A stretch of 64,000 bases of DNA, from the NCBI GenBank assembly GCA_963728445.1, contig CAVSJO010000006.1, positions 186,001 through 250,000 of the forward strand, read 5' to 3'. Positions within the stretch are counted from its first letter, which is position 1; every line of letters begins with the position of its first letter. The DNA is from CAVSJO01 sp963728445. Lineage in GTDB: Bacteria > Gemmatimonadota > Gemmatimonadetes > Longimicrobiales > RSA9. The position numbers were made by a program, and so were the translations under genes. The notes under the pieces were generated by a model. The model made no database searches and was not told the origin of the DNA. It saw only the letters and a program-made list of their open reading frames with translations. Below, piece after piece: positions 17,716 through 26,048 of the stretch.

Positions 17716-19820
17716 GCGACCCCCAGTGCCCGCAGTAGCAGGTCGATCAGCTTGATGCCGACGAACGGCACGACGAGGCCGCCCAGCCCGTAGACCAGCA
17801 GGTTGTCGCCGCAGCAGCGCGCGCTGCGCCGTGCGGCCCGGTACTTCACGCCCGCGCAGCGCGAGCGGAATCAGCGAACACGATGATCAGCGCGTTGAAG
17901 ATGACGGCCGAGAGGATGGCGCTGTGCGGCGTCGCCAGGCGCATGATGTTGAGCGCGCCGAGCTGCGGGTAGATGCCCACGAACGCGGCCGGGATGATGG
18001 CGAAGTACTTGGCGACGTCGTTGGCGATGCTGAACGTGGTGAGCGCGCCGCGCGTCATGAGCAGCTGCTTCCCGATCTCGACGATCTCGATGAGCTTGGT
18101 GGGGTTCGAGTCGAGGTCCACCATGTTGCCGGCTTCCTTCGCCGCCTGCGTGCCCGGTGTTCATCGCCACGGCGACGTCGGCCTGGGCGAGCGCCGGCGC
18201 GTCGTTGGTGCCGTCGCCGGTCATCGCGACGAGCCGGCCTTCCGCCTGATAGCTCGCGGATCAGCTCCAGCTTGGCCTCGGGCGTCGCTTCGGCGAGGAA
18301 GTCGTCCACGCCGGCCTCGGCGGCGATGGCGGCGGCGGTCAGCGGGTTGTCGCCGGTGATCATGACGGTCTTGATGCCCATGCTGCCGCAGTTCGGCGAA
18401 GCGCTCGCTTGATGCCGCCTTTGACGATGTCCTTCAGCTGGATCACGCCGAGCACGCGGTCGCCGTCGGCGACCACCAGCGGCGTGCCGCCACCCTTCGC
18501 CACCTCCTCCACCCGCTCCCGGACGGCGCTCGGGAAATGGCCGCCCTGCTCCTCGACGTAGCGCTCGATGGCGTCGGCCGCGCCTTTGCGGATGCTGCGC
18601 CCGTCCAGGTCCACGCCGCTCATGCGGGTCTCGGCGGTGAAGGGGACGAACCGTGCGTGCATCTGCTCCATGTCCCGGTCGCGGATGCCGTGTTCGCGTT
18701 TCGCCAGCACCACGACGCTGCGGCCCTCCGGCGTCTCGTCGGCCAGGGAGGCAAGCTGAGCGGCGTCCGCCAGCCCGCGCGGCTCGACGTCCGGCGCGGG
18801 CAGGAACTCGGCCGCCTGCCGGTTGCCGAGCGTGATGGTGCCGGTCTTGTCCAGCAGCAGCACGTCGACGTCGCCGGCCGCCTCGACCGCGCGGCCGGAC
18901 ATGGCGATCACGTTCGCCTGGATCATCCGGTCCATGCCGGCGATGCCGATGGCGGAGAGCAGCGCGCCGATGGTCGTCGGGATCAGGCACACGAGCAGGG
19001 CGACCAGCACCGTCAGCGTGACCGGCGCGCCCTGCCCGGCCGCCGTCGACGCTGAAGATCGAGAACGGGCAGCAGCGTCGACGCACGCCAGCAGGAAGAT
19101 GATGGTGAGCGCCGCCAGCAGGATGTCGAGCGCGATCTCGTTGGGCGTCTTCTGCCGCTTGGCGCCCTCGACCATGGCGATCATGCGGTCGAGGAAGCGT
19201 CTCGCCGGGGTCGGCGGTGACGCGGATGACCAGCCAGTCGGAGAGCACGCGCGTGCCGCCGGTGACCGCGCTGCGGTCGCCGCCGCTCTCGCGGATGACC
19301 GGGGCGCTCTCGCCGGTGATCGCGCTTTCGTCGACGGAGGCGACGCCCTCGATCACCTCGCCGTCGGCGGGGATCGTGTCGCCCGGCTTCGACAAGCACG
19401 ACATCGCCCTTGCGCAGGTCGGAGGCGCCGCGACCTCGAATTCCAGCCGTGGTCGGCGGGGTCGCGCAGCTTCTTCGCCACGGCTCGGTACGCGTGCTCC
19501 GCAGCGCGTCTGCCTGCGCCTTGCCGCGCCCCTCCGCCATCGCCTCGGCGAAGTTGGCGAACAGCACGGTGAACCACAGCCACAGCGTCATCGCCAGGAT
19601 GAAGCCCGGCGGCTCGTCGATTCCGCCCTCGAGGGCGGCCACCCAGAGCAGCGTGGTGAGCACGCTGCCGACGAAGACGACGAACATGCACCGGGTTGCG
19701 CACCTGGTGGCGCGGATCGAGCTTGCGGAACGATTCGATCACCGCCCGCCGCACGATCTGCGGGTCGAACAGCGAGCGCCGTTCGGCACGTTCGGACATT
19801 TCGCGACCTTTCGATGTCAT
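17712..19820 (-). pseudogene. kdpB: kdpB (P-type ATPase subunit), broken by many small indels
   Basis: Fragments in three frames together give a full KdpB of about 690 residues: RNPV...MFVVFVGSVLTT near the start, SVDESAITGESAPVIRES, the phosphorylation motif DKTGTITLGN, MTGDGTNDAPALAQADVAVAMNTG, and the C-terminal GIKLIDLLLRALGVA. Inferred indel sites include about 17852, 17869, 18155, 18250, 18387, 18406, 19044, 19066, 19079, 19198, 19383 and 19690, mostly single extra bases. Surrounding residues are otherwise family-like. ATG 19820 overlaps the kdpA stop (ATGA); ATG 19799 with AAGGT upstream is an alternative. As written it cannot make KdpB. Confidence 0.88.
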
Positions 19821-21592
19821 GGCTCCGCGACGTGCATCAGCTGCAATTGCTCCACGATCGGACCGAGCGCCAGCGCCGGGATGAACGTCAGCGCGCCCAC
19901 GACGATCACGACCGCCACCAGCGTCAACACGAACAGCGGCGTGTGCGTCGGCAGCGTGCCGGCCCACGCCGGCACCTTCTTCTTCTCCGCCAGCGAGCCG
20001 GCGATCGCCAGCACGGGCAGCGCAACCCAGTATCGCGCGAGGAGCATGGCCAGACCGCCCAGCACGTTGACGAGCGGTGTGTTGGCCCCATAGCCCGCGA
20101 ACGCGCTGCCGTTGTTGTTGCCCATCGAGCTGAACGCGTACAGAATCTCGCTGAAGCCGTGCGGACCGGGGTTCGTCGTCGCCGCCACGCCCGACGGCGC
20201 GACCACCGCGACGGCGGTTCCGACCAGCACCACGGCGGGCGGCATCAGGATGGCGATCGAGGCCATCTTCATCTCGAAGGCCTCGATCTTCTTGCCGAGA
20301 TACTCGGGCGTGCGGCCGACCATCAGCCCGGCGACGAACACGGCGACGATGGCGAAGATCAGCATGCCGTAGAGGCCCGAGCCGACGCCGCCGAAGATCG
20401 ACCTCGCCGAGCTGCATCAGCCACATCGGGACCAGCCCGCCGAGCGGCGTGAACGAGTCGTGCATCGAGTTGACCGAGCCGTTGGACGCGGCGGTCGTCG
20501 CCGTCGGCCCACGAGCGCCGAGTTGGCGATGCCGAAGCGCGACTTCCTTGCCCTCCATGTTGCCGCCCGCCTGCAGCGCCGCCGTCTGCTGCGTCACGCC
20601 CGCTTCGGTCAGCAGCGGATTGCCGGCCTGCTCGGCAACGGCGCTACCCGCCGAGCAGGGGCACGAAGATCACCAGCATCGCGGCCAGCAGCGCCCAGCC
20701 CTGCCGCGTGTCGCCGACCATCTGGCCGAAGGTGTAGCAGAGCGCGGCCGGGATCAGCAGGATCGCCAGCATCTCGAGGAAGTTGGAGAGCGGCGTGGGG
20801 TTCTCGAACGGGTGCGCCGAGTTGACGTTGAAGAAGCCGCCGCCGTTGGTGCCGAGCTGCTTGATGGCGATCTGCGAGGCCGCGGGTCCCAGCGCCAGCG
20901 TCTGGCTCGGTCACCGCCTGGCCGTCGGCACCCGGCGACCGGCTGCGAGCAGGTGCACGTCACGGTACGGCTCGAACTTCTGCACCACGCCCTGCGACGT
21001 CAGCAGCAAGCGTCGAGGATCAGCGACAGCGGCAGCAGGATGTACAGCGTGGTGCGCGTCAGGTCGACCCAGAAGTTGCCGATGCGTCTGTCGTCTCGCG
21101 CCGCGCGAGCGCCGCGGATCAGCGCCGACCAGCACCGCCATGCCGGTCGCCGCCGAGACGAAGTTCTGCACCGTCAGCCCGAGCATCTGGGTGAGGTAGC
21201 TCATGCGTGGTCTCGCCGCCGTAGCTCTGCCAGTTGGTGTTGGTGGCGAAGCTGACGGCCGTGTTCAACGCGGAATCCGGCGCGACGTCGCCGAGGTGCT
21301 GCGGGTTCGAGCGGCAGCCAGCCCTGCAGGCGCTGCAGCAGCGTAGACGACCAGCAGCCCCGCCGCGTTGAACAGCAGCATGGCCACGGCGTACGCGCTC
21401 CAGCGCATGCTCTGTCGCCGGATCCACGCCGCAGAGGCGGTAGACGAGCCGCTCGACAGGCCCCAGCACCCGGTCCAATCCGAACAGGGGCGCTCCCTCG
21501 TAGACGCGCGCCATGTACGCGCCCAGCGGCTTGACCAGCAGCAGGAGCACCGCCATGTAGAGCGCGATCTGGAGCTAGCCGTTCGCGCTCAT
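19817..21592 (-). pseudogene. kdpA: kdpA (potassium-binding subunit), broken by indels and a nonsense codon
   Basis: Pieces in several frames rebuild KdpA: ALYMAVLLLLVKPLGAYMARVYEG, NTAVSFATNTNWQSYGGE, SNGSVNSMHDSFTPLGGLVP, the selectivity-loop landmark SSMGNNNGSAFAGYGANTP and the ending PIVEQLQLMHVAEP. ATG 21592 overlaps the kdpF stop (ATGA). Codon 6, Trp in the expected MSANGWLQIALYM, reads TAG. Further indels lie around 21420, 21350, 21308, 21206, 21120, 21085 and 21005, among others. KdpA forms the K+ channel-like subunit of the KdpFABC pump. Confidence 0.88.
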
Positions 21593-21681
21593 GAGAAGCG
21601 CTCCGGCTTCAGCAGCGCCGCCACCAGGTAGACCAGGAGCAGCAGGGACACAACAGCGCCGATACAGTACCATATAGTCAT
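21589..21681 (-). CDS. kdpF: KdpF, small subunit of the K+-transporting ATPase
   Basis: 30 residues forming one membrane helix and ending in the KdpF signature YLVAALLKPERFS. KdpF is a lipid-like stabiliser of the KdpFABC complex. GGAGG lies 5-9 bases upstream of ATG 21681, and its stop overlaps the kdpA start. The frame is intact although both neighbours are broken. Confidence 0.88.
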   Translation of the reverse strand: MTIWYCIGAVVSLLLLVYLVAALLKPERFS

Positions 21682-21691
21682 GCGAGCCTCC

Positions 21692-21775
21692 TCACAGCCG
21701 CTCTGACAGGCGCACGAATGCGCCGGACAGAAGGAAGAACGCCACCGTCAGCAGAACGAATGCGACGTCGCCCAT
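21692..21775 (-). CDS. 27-residue hydrophobic peptide upstream of kdpF
   Basis: MGDVAFVLLTVAFFLLSGAFV followed by RLSERL: one predicted membrane helix with a short amphipathic tail. GGAGG precedes ATG 21775 by about 6 bases, and the gene ends 10 bases before kdpF. Comparable tiny ORFs sit before kdpF in some other kdp operons; no function is known to me. Coding is supported by the ribosome site, spacing and membrane-helix composition rather than by length. Confidence 0.6.
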   Translation of the reverse strand: MGDVAFVLLTVAFFLLSGAFVRLSERL

Positions 21776-21802
21776 CGGAATCCTCCGGTTCGAGTTCACC
21801 CG

Positions 21803-22608
21803 TCAACGGCTGACCCGAACGGCCGCGCCCAGCCCGAACAGCCAGTCGGGGGCTGCAGGACCGAGCCTCTGTCCACGAAAGCATCGACCTGGAAGAGTCG
21901 GGTCACGAGCACGGTGCCTCCGGCACCGACGTACGCGGGGTCGATCAGGTCCGGCGTGGGATACAGACCCCCCTCGACGTAGCCCCCCAGCCGGTCCGTC
22001 AGCCACGACCGAGAACGGCGATCAGCGCGCCCGTCGTCGTGCGTGATCCGCCTCGGCCGGCGTCAGCGCCAGCCCCGCGACGGTGGTGAGCCCGAAGCCA
22101 GCCGGGAGCGACCACGCCGCGATGGCATTGGCCGTGTAGCCGGTCCGGTCGACACCGAATCGCGAATCGCCGACGGCAGGATGACCGACGGAATCAGCGC
22201 GACGTCCGTTCCCCGGATCCCCAACGACAGCTTGGCGCCGACTTCCACTGCGCCGAAGCCGCTCGCCCGCTCACTCCCCTCCGGCAGGGTCGTGCGCTGT
22301 GAGTTGTAGAGCGTGCTGCCGACTCTCAGCTCGACCCCGCGACTCAATCCGGCGCGCACCAGCGCCGGGAAGTTGGTGAGTGTCGTGCGCGTTCCTTTCG
22401 ATCTCCCGATCGCAACGGACGGAAGAACAGACTAGAGCTGGAAGGCAAAGGCCGGAAACACCGCCGCACTGAAGCCGAGACCGGGTCGATCCGTGGCGAT
22501 CGTCCCCTATACCCGTGCCACTCTCGGCGCGACTAGCCCGATCACCAGGACGAAAGCCGCGCCCCTTGCGCGGCCAGCCAAGCGCCCGCGTGCCGTCCAT
22601 GTAGCCAT
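21803..22608 (-). pseudogene. Outer-membrane porin-like (phenol MetA-pathway/transporter type) gene with nonsense codons and indels
   Basis: From ATG 22608 (GAGGAG upstream) the frame reads a short basic leader and hydrophobic segment (AAFVLVIGLVAPRVARV), then TAG, then TIATDRPGLGFSAAVFPAFAFQL, a second TAG, then beta-strand-rich sequence (GVELRVGSTLYNSQ, SGFGAVEVGAKLSLGIRG). After frameshifts near 22150 and 22020 it ends GPAAPDWLFGLGAAVRVSR. The ATDRPG start and the terminal short strand are typical of the transporter family that forms small beta-barrels. It heads the kdp structural operon and could supply outer-membrane K+ entry (inference). Confidence 0.6.
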
Positions 22609-22664
22609 CTCGTGCTCCTCACTGCCTGGTGGTCATCGTCCGCCCAACGGTACGGGTTCGGGCG

Positions 22665-22702
22665 TGAGGATCGCACAAAGATCAAGACATCGAACGAAAG
22701 AA
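22665..22702 (-). promoter_or_regulatory. Candidate KdpE-type control region of the kdp structural operon
   Basis: On the minus strand a TTCTTT box (starting at 22702) is followed 24 bases later by TTGTGCGATCCTCA (22678 to 22665), whose end lies 57 bases before the porin-like start codon. The same 14 bases, with a TTCTTT box 25 bases upstream, occur on the plus strand at 25280-25293 in the kdpE upstream region. Shared sequence in two kdp promoter regions suggests a common regulator site, most simply KdpE. The regulator assignment is inference. Confidence 0.5.
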
Positions 22703-22788
22703 TTCCGTAGAAAGGTCGGGCGGGGCGCACGGTCGGAGCGGGGAGGGACCGGGAGAGAAGGGAAACTCCCCCGAAGGAGCGGCGAGGG

Positions 22789-24483
22789 TCAGCCGGCCGG
22801 CGATTCCAGCGCCGCGTCGAGTAGCACCGCCGGCAGGCGCAGTTCGAAACGGCTGCCGCCGTCTGGTCGTGTTGCGTAGCGCACGCTGCCACCCTGCGCC
22901 TCCGCAAGCGTGCGTGCGATCGTCAGCCCCAGCCCCGTGCCGGCGGGACGGTCCGGCAGTCCGGACGGCCGGTAGAACGCCTCGAAGATGCGCTCCCGTT
23001 CCGCTTGCGGGATTCCGGGGCCACGGTCCTCCACTGCGAAAATCAGATTACCGCCCGCGCGGGCTACGGTCAGCTCGACCGGCGTGTCGGAGGGTGAGTA
23101 CCTGAGCGCGTTCTCAAGCAGGTTCACGAGCGAGCGAAGGCCGTGCACGAAGTCGAACCGGCCCACGAGGATCTCGTCACCGGGCAGGTGCGCCCGCAGC
23201 CTCTCGGCTCCTGGCGTCGCGGTAAGTTGCTGAAGCGCTGCCCCGACCAGGTCGTCCGCGGCGTTGAGCTGGAGGTCGAGGGGCAGCGCGCCCGATCGCG
23301 CTCTCGAAAGGTCCAGCAGGTCCGCCACAAGGCGGTTGAGTCGGTCCGCCTCTTCCTCGATGGTCGCGGCCCGGTCGTCGCCACCGGCGCGCAGGTCGCT
23401 TGCCAGCGCCTTGATCGTGGTGAGCGGAGTGCGAAGGTCGTGCGAGACCGTGGCGATGAGCGCGTCCTTCAGCCGGTCCGCCTCCCGGAGCACGGCCGCG
23501 TGCTCGGCCTCCGCGGCGAGCCGCGTCCGCTCGACGCCGAGCGCGGCGTAGTACGCCAGCGGCGCCGCCATCCGTGCCTGGTCCGGCAGAATGCGGACGC
23601 CGCGGGAGTCCTCCAGACTCAGCAGCCCGACCACCCGCTCCCGGGCCCGAAGCGGCACCAGCACCACGCGCGCCTCCGCAGACGACGCCAGTGCCGACTC
23701 GAGGCTCTCGGCCGAGGGCCACAGATGGGACGTGCCATCCAGCCGCTCGAACGCAACGACGCCGTTCTCCGTCACCAGGCGCGCCAGCTCGCTCTCGCCG
23801 CCCTTCCGTCTGCCCGCCCCCGCCGCCCCCGGCTCTGGGCCGGCGACGGCCCCCGCGCGGGCCGTTGGATCGGCCTCGTCGCCCGTCGAGCGGGCGTCGT
23901 CGTTCTGGTCATCGATCGCCTCCGATGACGCCAGCAGGCGGACGTCGGCCCGCCCCTTCTCCCGCATGAAAACGCCACATCGTTGCACGCCCATCTCGCT
24001 GCGCATCACGCGTGCGATGGCCGCCACCGCGTCCTCGGCCCGGGCCACGCTCAGCGTCTCGGCTCCCAGAGTGGCCAGGCGGTCGAGCTCGGCAGCCCGC
24101 CGCCGCGCCAGCTCCGCCTCCCAACGGGCTCGGTGCAGGAGCTCGGCCGCCACGGCGCCAGTCACCAGGAACGAGCCCAGCACCAGCCAGTCGACCGGGT
24201 TGTCGATGGCCAGCGTGTAGTACGGCGGCAGCAGGAAGAAATTGAAGGCCAGGAAGCACGCGACGGAAACCGTGAAGCCGACGACACGGCCCGCGCGGGC
24301 GCTGGCGAACAGCACCACGAGCAGGTAGGCCAGCGCCATGTGCGCCTTGTCCAGCTCACCATGCAGCTCGTGGAGACCGACCGTGACGGCGGCCGCCACC
24401 ACAAGCCAGAGGACGAGCGGGCCCAACCACGTCGGGGGCGCCCCCCGAGCCTCAGCCGAGGGCGATGAAACGATAGCCGACAC
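22789..24483 (-). CDS. DUF4118/GAF sensor histidine kinase, KdpD-like without the KdpD sensor domain
   Basis: 564 residues: the DUF4118 four-helix membrane module (about residues 17-115, with FNFFLLPPYYTLAI), a GAF-like domain (about 135-310), then an intact kinase core with SHDLRTPLTTIKALASDL (His348), N box LVNLLENALRY, EDRGPGI and GTGLGLTIARTLAEAQGG. It lacks the N-terminal KdpD/USP domains present in the frameshifted kdpD at 14403-17095, so the two together equal one normal KdpD. The start overlaps kdpE by 32 bases. Likely the phosphodonor for KdpE. Confidence 0.9.
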   Translation of the reverse strand: MSAIVSSPSAEARGAPPTWLGPLVLWLVVAAAVTVGLHELHGELDKAHMALAYLLVVLFASARAGRVVGFTVSVACFLAFNFFLLPPYYTLAIDNPVDWLVLGSFLVTGAVAAELLHRARWEAELARRRAAELDRLATLGAETLSVARAEDAVAAIARVMRSEMGVQRCGVFMREKGRADVRLLASSEAIDDQNDDARSTGDEADPTARAGAVAGPEPGAAGAGRRKGGESELARLVTENGVVAFERLDGTSHLWPSAESLESALASSAEARVVLVPLRARERVVGLLSLEDSRGVRILPDQARMAAPLAYYAALGVERTRLAAEAEHAAVLREADRLKDALIATVSHDLRTPLTTIKALASDLRAGGDDRAATIEEEADRLNRLVADLLDLSRARSGALPLDLQLNAADDLVGAALQQLTATPGAERLRAHLPGDEILVGRFDFVHGLRSLVNLLENALRYSPSDTPVELTVARAGGNLIFAVEDRGPGIPQAERERIFEAFYRPSGLPDRPAGTGLGLTIARTLAEAQGGSVRYATRPDGGSRFELRLPAVLLDAALESPAG

Positions 24484-25156
24484 CGGGCTCTGTGATGATC
24501 AGTCGTGGGCGAACGCTCTCGCGCTCGATCTTGCGACGGAGGCTCGCGACGTAGACCCGCAGGTACTGCTGCGGGTCACCCGACGACCGCGCCCACACGC
24601 TGTTGAAGAGGCTCGCGTGCGTCATCGTCCGGCCTGCATTGCGAACGAATGCGCGCAGAAGCTCCCACTCCGTCGGCGTGAGGTGGATCGCCTCGCCGTC
24701 GCGCTCGATCGTGCGCGCGCCCAGGTCGATCCGCAGTCCATCCACCTCCACCGGTCCGTCGCCACCCGGGTTCGCCGACGTGGCCGCTCGCCGGATCTGA
24801 GCACGTACGCGTGCACGCAGCTCGCCCGGGCTGAAGGGCTTTGTCACGTAGTCGTCGGCTCCCGCCTCCAGCAGCGCGATCTTGTCGCCCTCCCCGTGCC
24901 TCGCCGAGAGCACGATGATGGGCGACGTCGACCACTTCCGGACCTCGCGACAGACGGCGAGCCCCTGCCCGTCGGGCAGCGCCAGATCGAGAACGATGAG
25001 ATCGGGGTGCTGCGCCGCCGCGAGGTCGATCGCCTCCGAAGCCGAAGCGGCCTCGATGACGCGGTCGAACTCGTCCGCCATCGCGTTCCGGACCGCGCGC
25101 CGGATGTGCGGTTCGTCGTCCACCACCAGCGCCACCGATGGTATGTCCCGTTCCAT
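24452..25156 (-). CDS. kdpE: KdpE-type OmpR-family response regulator
   Basis: 234 residues. The receiver has the acidic pair Asp13-Asp14, phosphoacceptor Asp57 in LIVLDLALPDG and the conserved YVTKPFSPGEL. The C-terminal winged helix carries LTPTEWELLRAFVRNAG and YLRVYVASLRRKIE. It regulates the kdp operon in response to K+ limitation. ATG 25156 starts at the receiver domain with GGGGGAGC upstream; in-frame codons further upstream have no family content. Followed by the overlapping kinase gene. Confidence 0.92.
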   Translation of the reverse strand: MERDIPSVALVVDDEPHIRRAVRNAMADEFDRVIEAASASEAIDLAAAQHPDLIVLDLALPDGQGLAVCREVRKWSTSPIIVLSARHGEGDKIALLEAGADDYVTKPFSPGELRARVRAQIRRAATSANPGGDGPVEVDGLRIDLGARTIERDGEAIHLTPTEWELLRAFVRNAGRTMTHASLFNSVWARSSGDPQQYLRVYVASLRRKIERESVRPRLIITEPGVGYRFIALG

Positions 25157-25242
25157 TTCGCTCCCCCGTCTTTCGTACCACCGCTCCGGAATCTCGCCCC
25201 CGGCGGCCACCCCCGACAGGGGCGGGCCCCTCCCTCGGCCGT

Positions 25243-25293
25243 GTTCTTTGCGGGTTCTTTGTGCCGGACCGCTCGTTCCTTGTGCGATCCTCA
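25243..25293 (+). promoter_or_regulatory. Phased GTTCTTTG repeats and shared 14-mer between kdpE and the TPR gene
   Basis: In the 199-base divergent gap, GTTCTTTG occurs at 25243-25250 and 25254-25261 and GTTCCTTG at 25275-25282. The spacings are 11 and 21 bases, about one and two helical turns, as OmpR-family regulators usually bind. The last copy runs into TTGTGCGATCCTCA (25280-25293), also found upstream of the kdp structural operon. The 14-mer ends 62 bases before the TTG start of the plus-strand TPR gene, similar to its 57-base distance from the porin-like start. Confidence 0.5.
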
Positions 25294-25355
25294 TGGCCGT
25301 CACACGAGCTTTCCGATAGTACCCACGAGGCGATCGCACCCCGCGGAGGCGAACC

Positions 25356-25706
25356 TTGGATTCGGCATACGAGGACTATCGGGCGCTGATCGAGCGCGCG
25401 CAGGCGTGTCTCGATCGACACGACCTCGATGGGGCGGAAGCTGCCGCCCGCGCCGCGGCAGGCGTCGAGCCCGGCGCGCCCGCCGCATTCCACATCCTCG
25501 GCGTCATCCGCGAGGCGCGCTCCCGGCGGGTGGATGCGCAGCGGTTCTACCGCGCCGCGCTGGCCCTCGACCCGGAATTCGGTCCCGCGCTTCACCAGCT
25601 CCGCCGCTCCCTGCAGCCACCTTCGCAGCGGACGTCGCCGCTATGGCCGCCGCCGGATCTTCACGTCGCAGAAAGGTCGGAGCAGGCACCCGGCGACGGA
25701 CGGTAG
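25356..25706 (+). CDS. Small TPR-like protein
   Basis: 116 residues opening DSAYEDYRALIERAQACLDR, a TPR helix pair, with a second pair HILGVIREARSRRVDAQRFYRAALALDPEFGPALHQL and a disordered Pro/Ser-rich tail. TTG 25356 is preceded by GGAGG at a good distance. Divergent from kdpE and downstream of the shared 14-base element, so it may belong to the K+ response (inference). Probably a protein-binding adaptor; the partner is unknown. Confidence 0.7.
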   Translation: MDSAYEDYRALIERAQACLDRHDLDGAEAAARAAAGVEPGAPAAFHILGVIREARSRRVDAQRFYRAALALDPEFGPALHQLRRSLQPPSQRTSPLWPPPDLHVAERSEQAPGDGR

Positions 25707-25937
25707 TTCTCGGCGCCCCCCCGGTCGAGGACGATGGCGACGTGGTTGCGGATCGAGTCGGCATTCACGGTTCGCGACTCACGTCAGGCCTTGCGCCGTC
25801 TGAGGCGAAGTCCCTCTGACCGAACGCGTCAGCCAGCCCGCCAGTTCCGTGCACTGTTGCTCCCGCGCCTGCACCGGTACAGCTTTGGGAACCCTCCTCT
25901 CGCGGATGGTCCTCGAGCCGAACCGGAAATTTCCTGG

Positions 25938-26048
25938 ATGCACGTCGACCCCGAAGACATGGCCCTGTGCGCCGCGGACGAGATCCGGCCCGAGGCGAGG
26001 CTCGTCGTCCACAGCGCCACGAAATGCCAGGCGCTGGAGCACGCGTGA
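25938..26048 (+). CDS. Possible 36-residue coding remnant before nhaC
   Basis: Encodes 36 residues starting MHVDPEDMALCAADEIRPEA and ending CQALEHA, with its stop overlapping the nhaC GTG (GTGA). The overlap and protein-like composition suggest coding, but there is no clear ribosome site and no family I recognise. The frame is open upstream to 25734 without convincing content. It may be the tail of a lost gene or a leader peptide; the 231 bases from 25707 hold nothing else identifiable. Confidence 0.25.
   Translation: MHVDPEDMALCAADEIRPEARLVVHSATKCQALEHA

Noticed and set aside
21574..22510. Possible TAG recoding (stop-codon reassignment)
   Set aside because: Expected residues differ at each TAG (Trp, Gln, Glu) and TAG terminates many intact genes in the window.
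22676..22716. Further AAAG repeats upstream of the porin-like gene
   Set aside because: Spacing (20 and 14) is irregular; only the TTCTTT plus 14-mer arrangement was kept.
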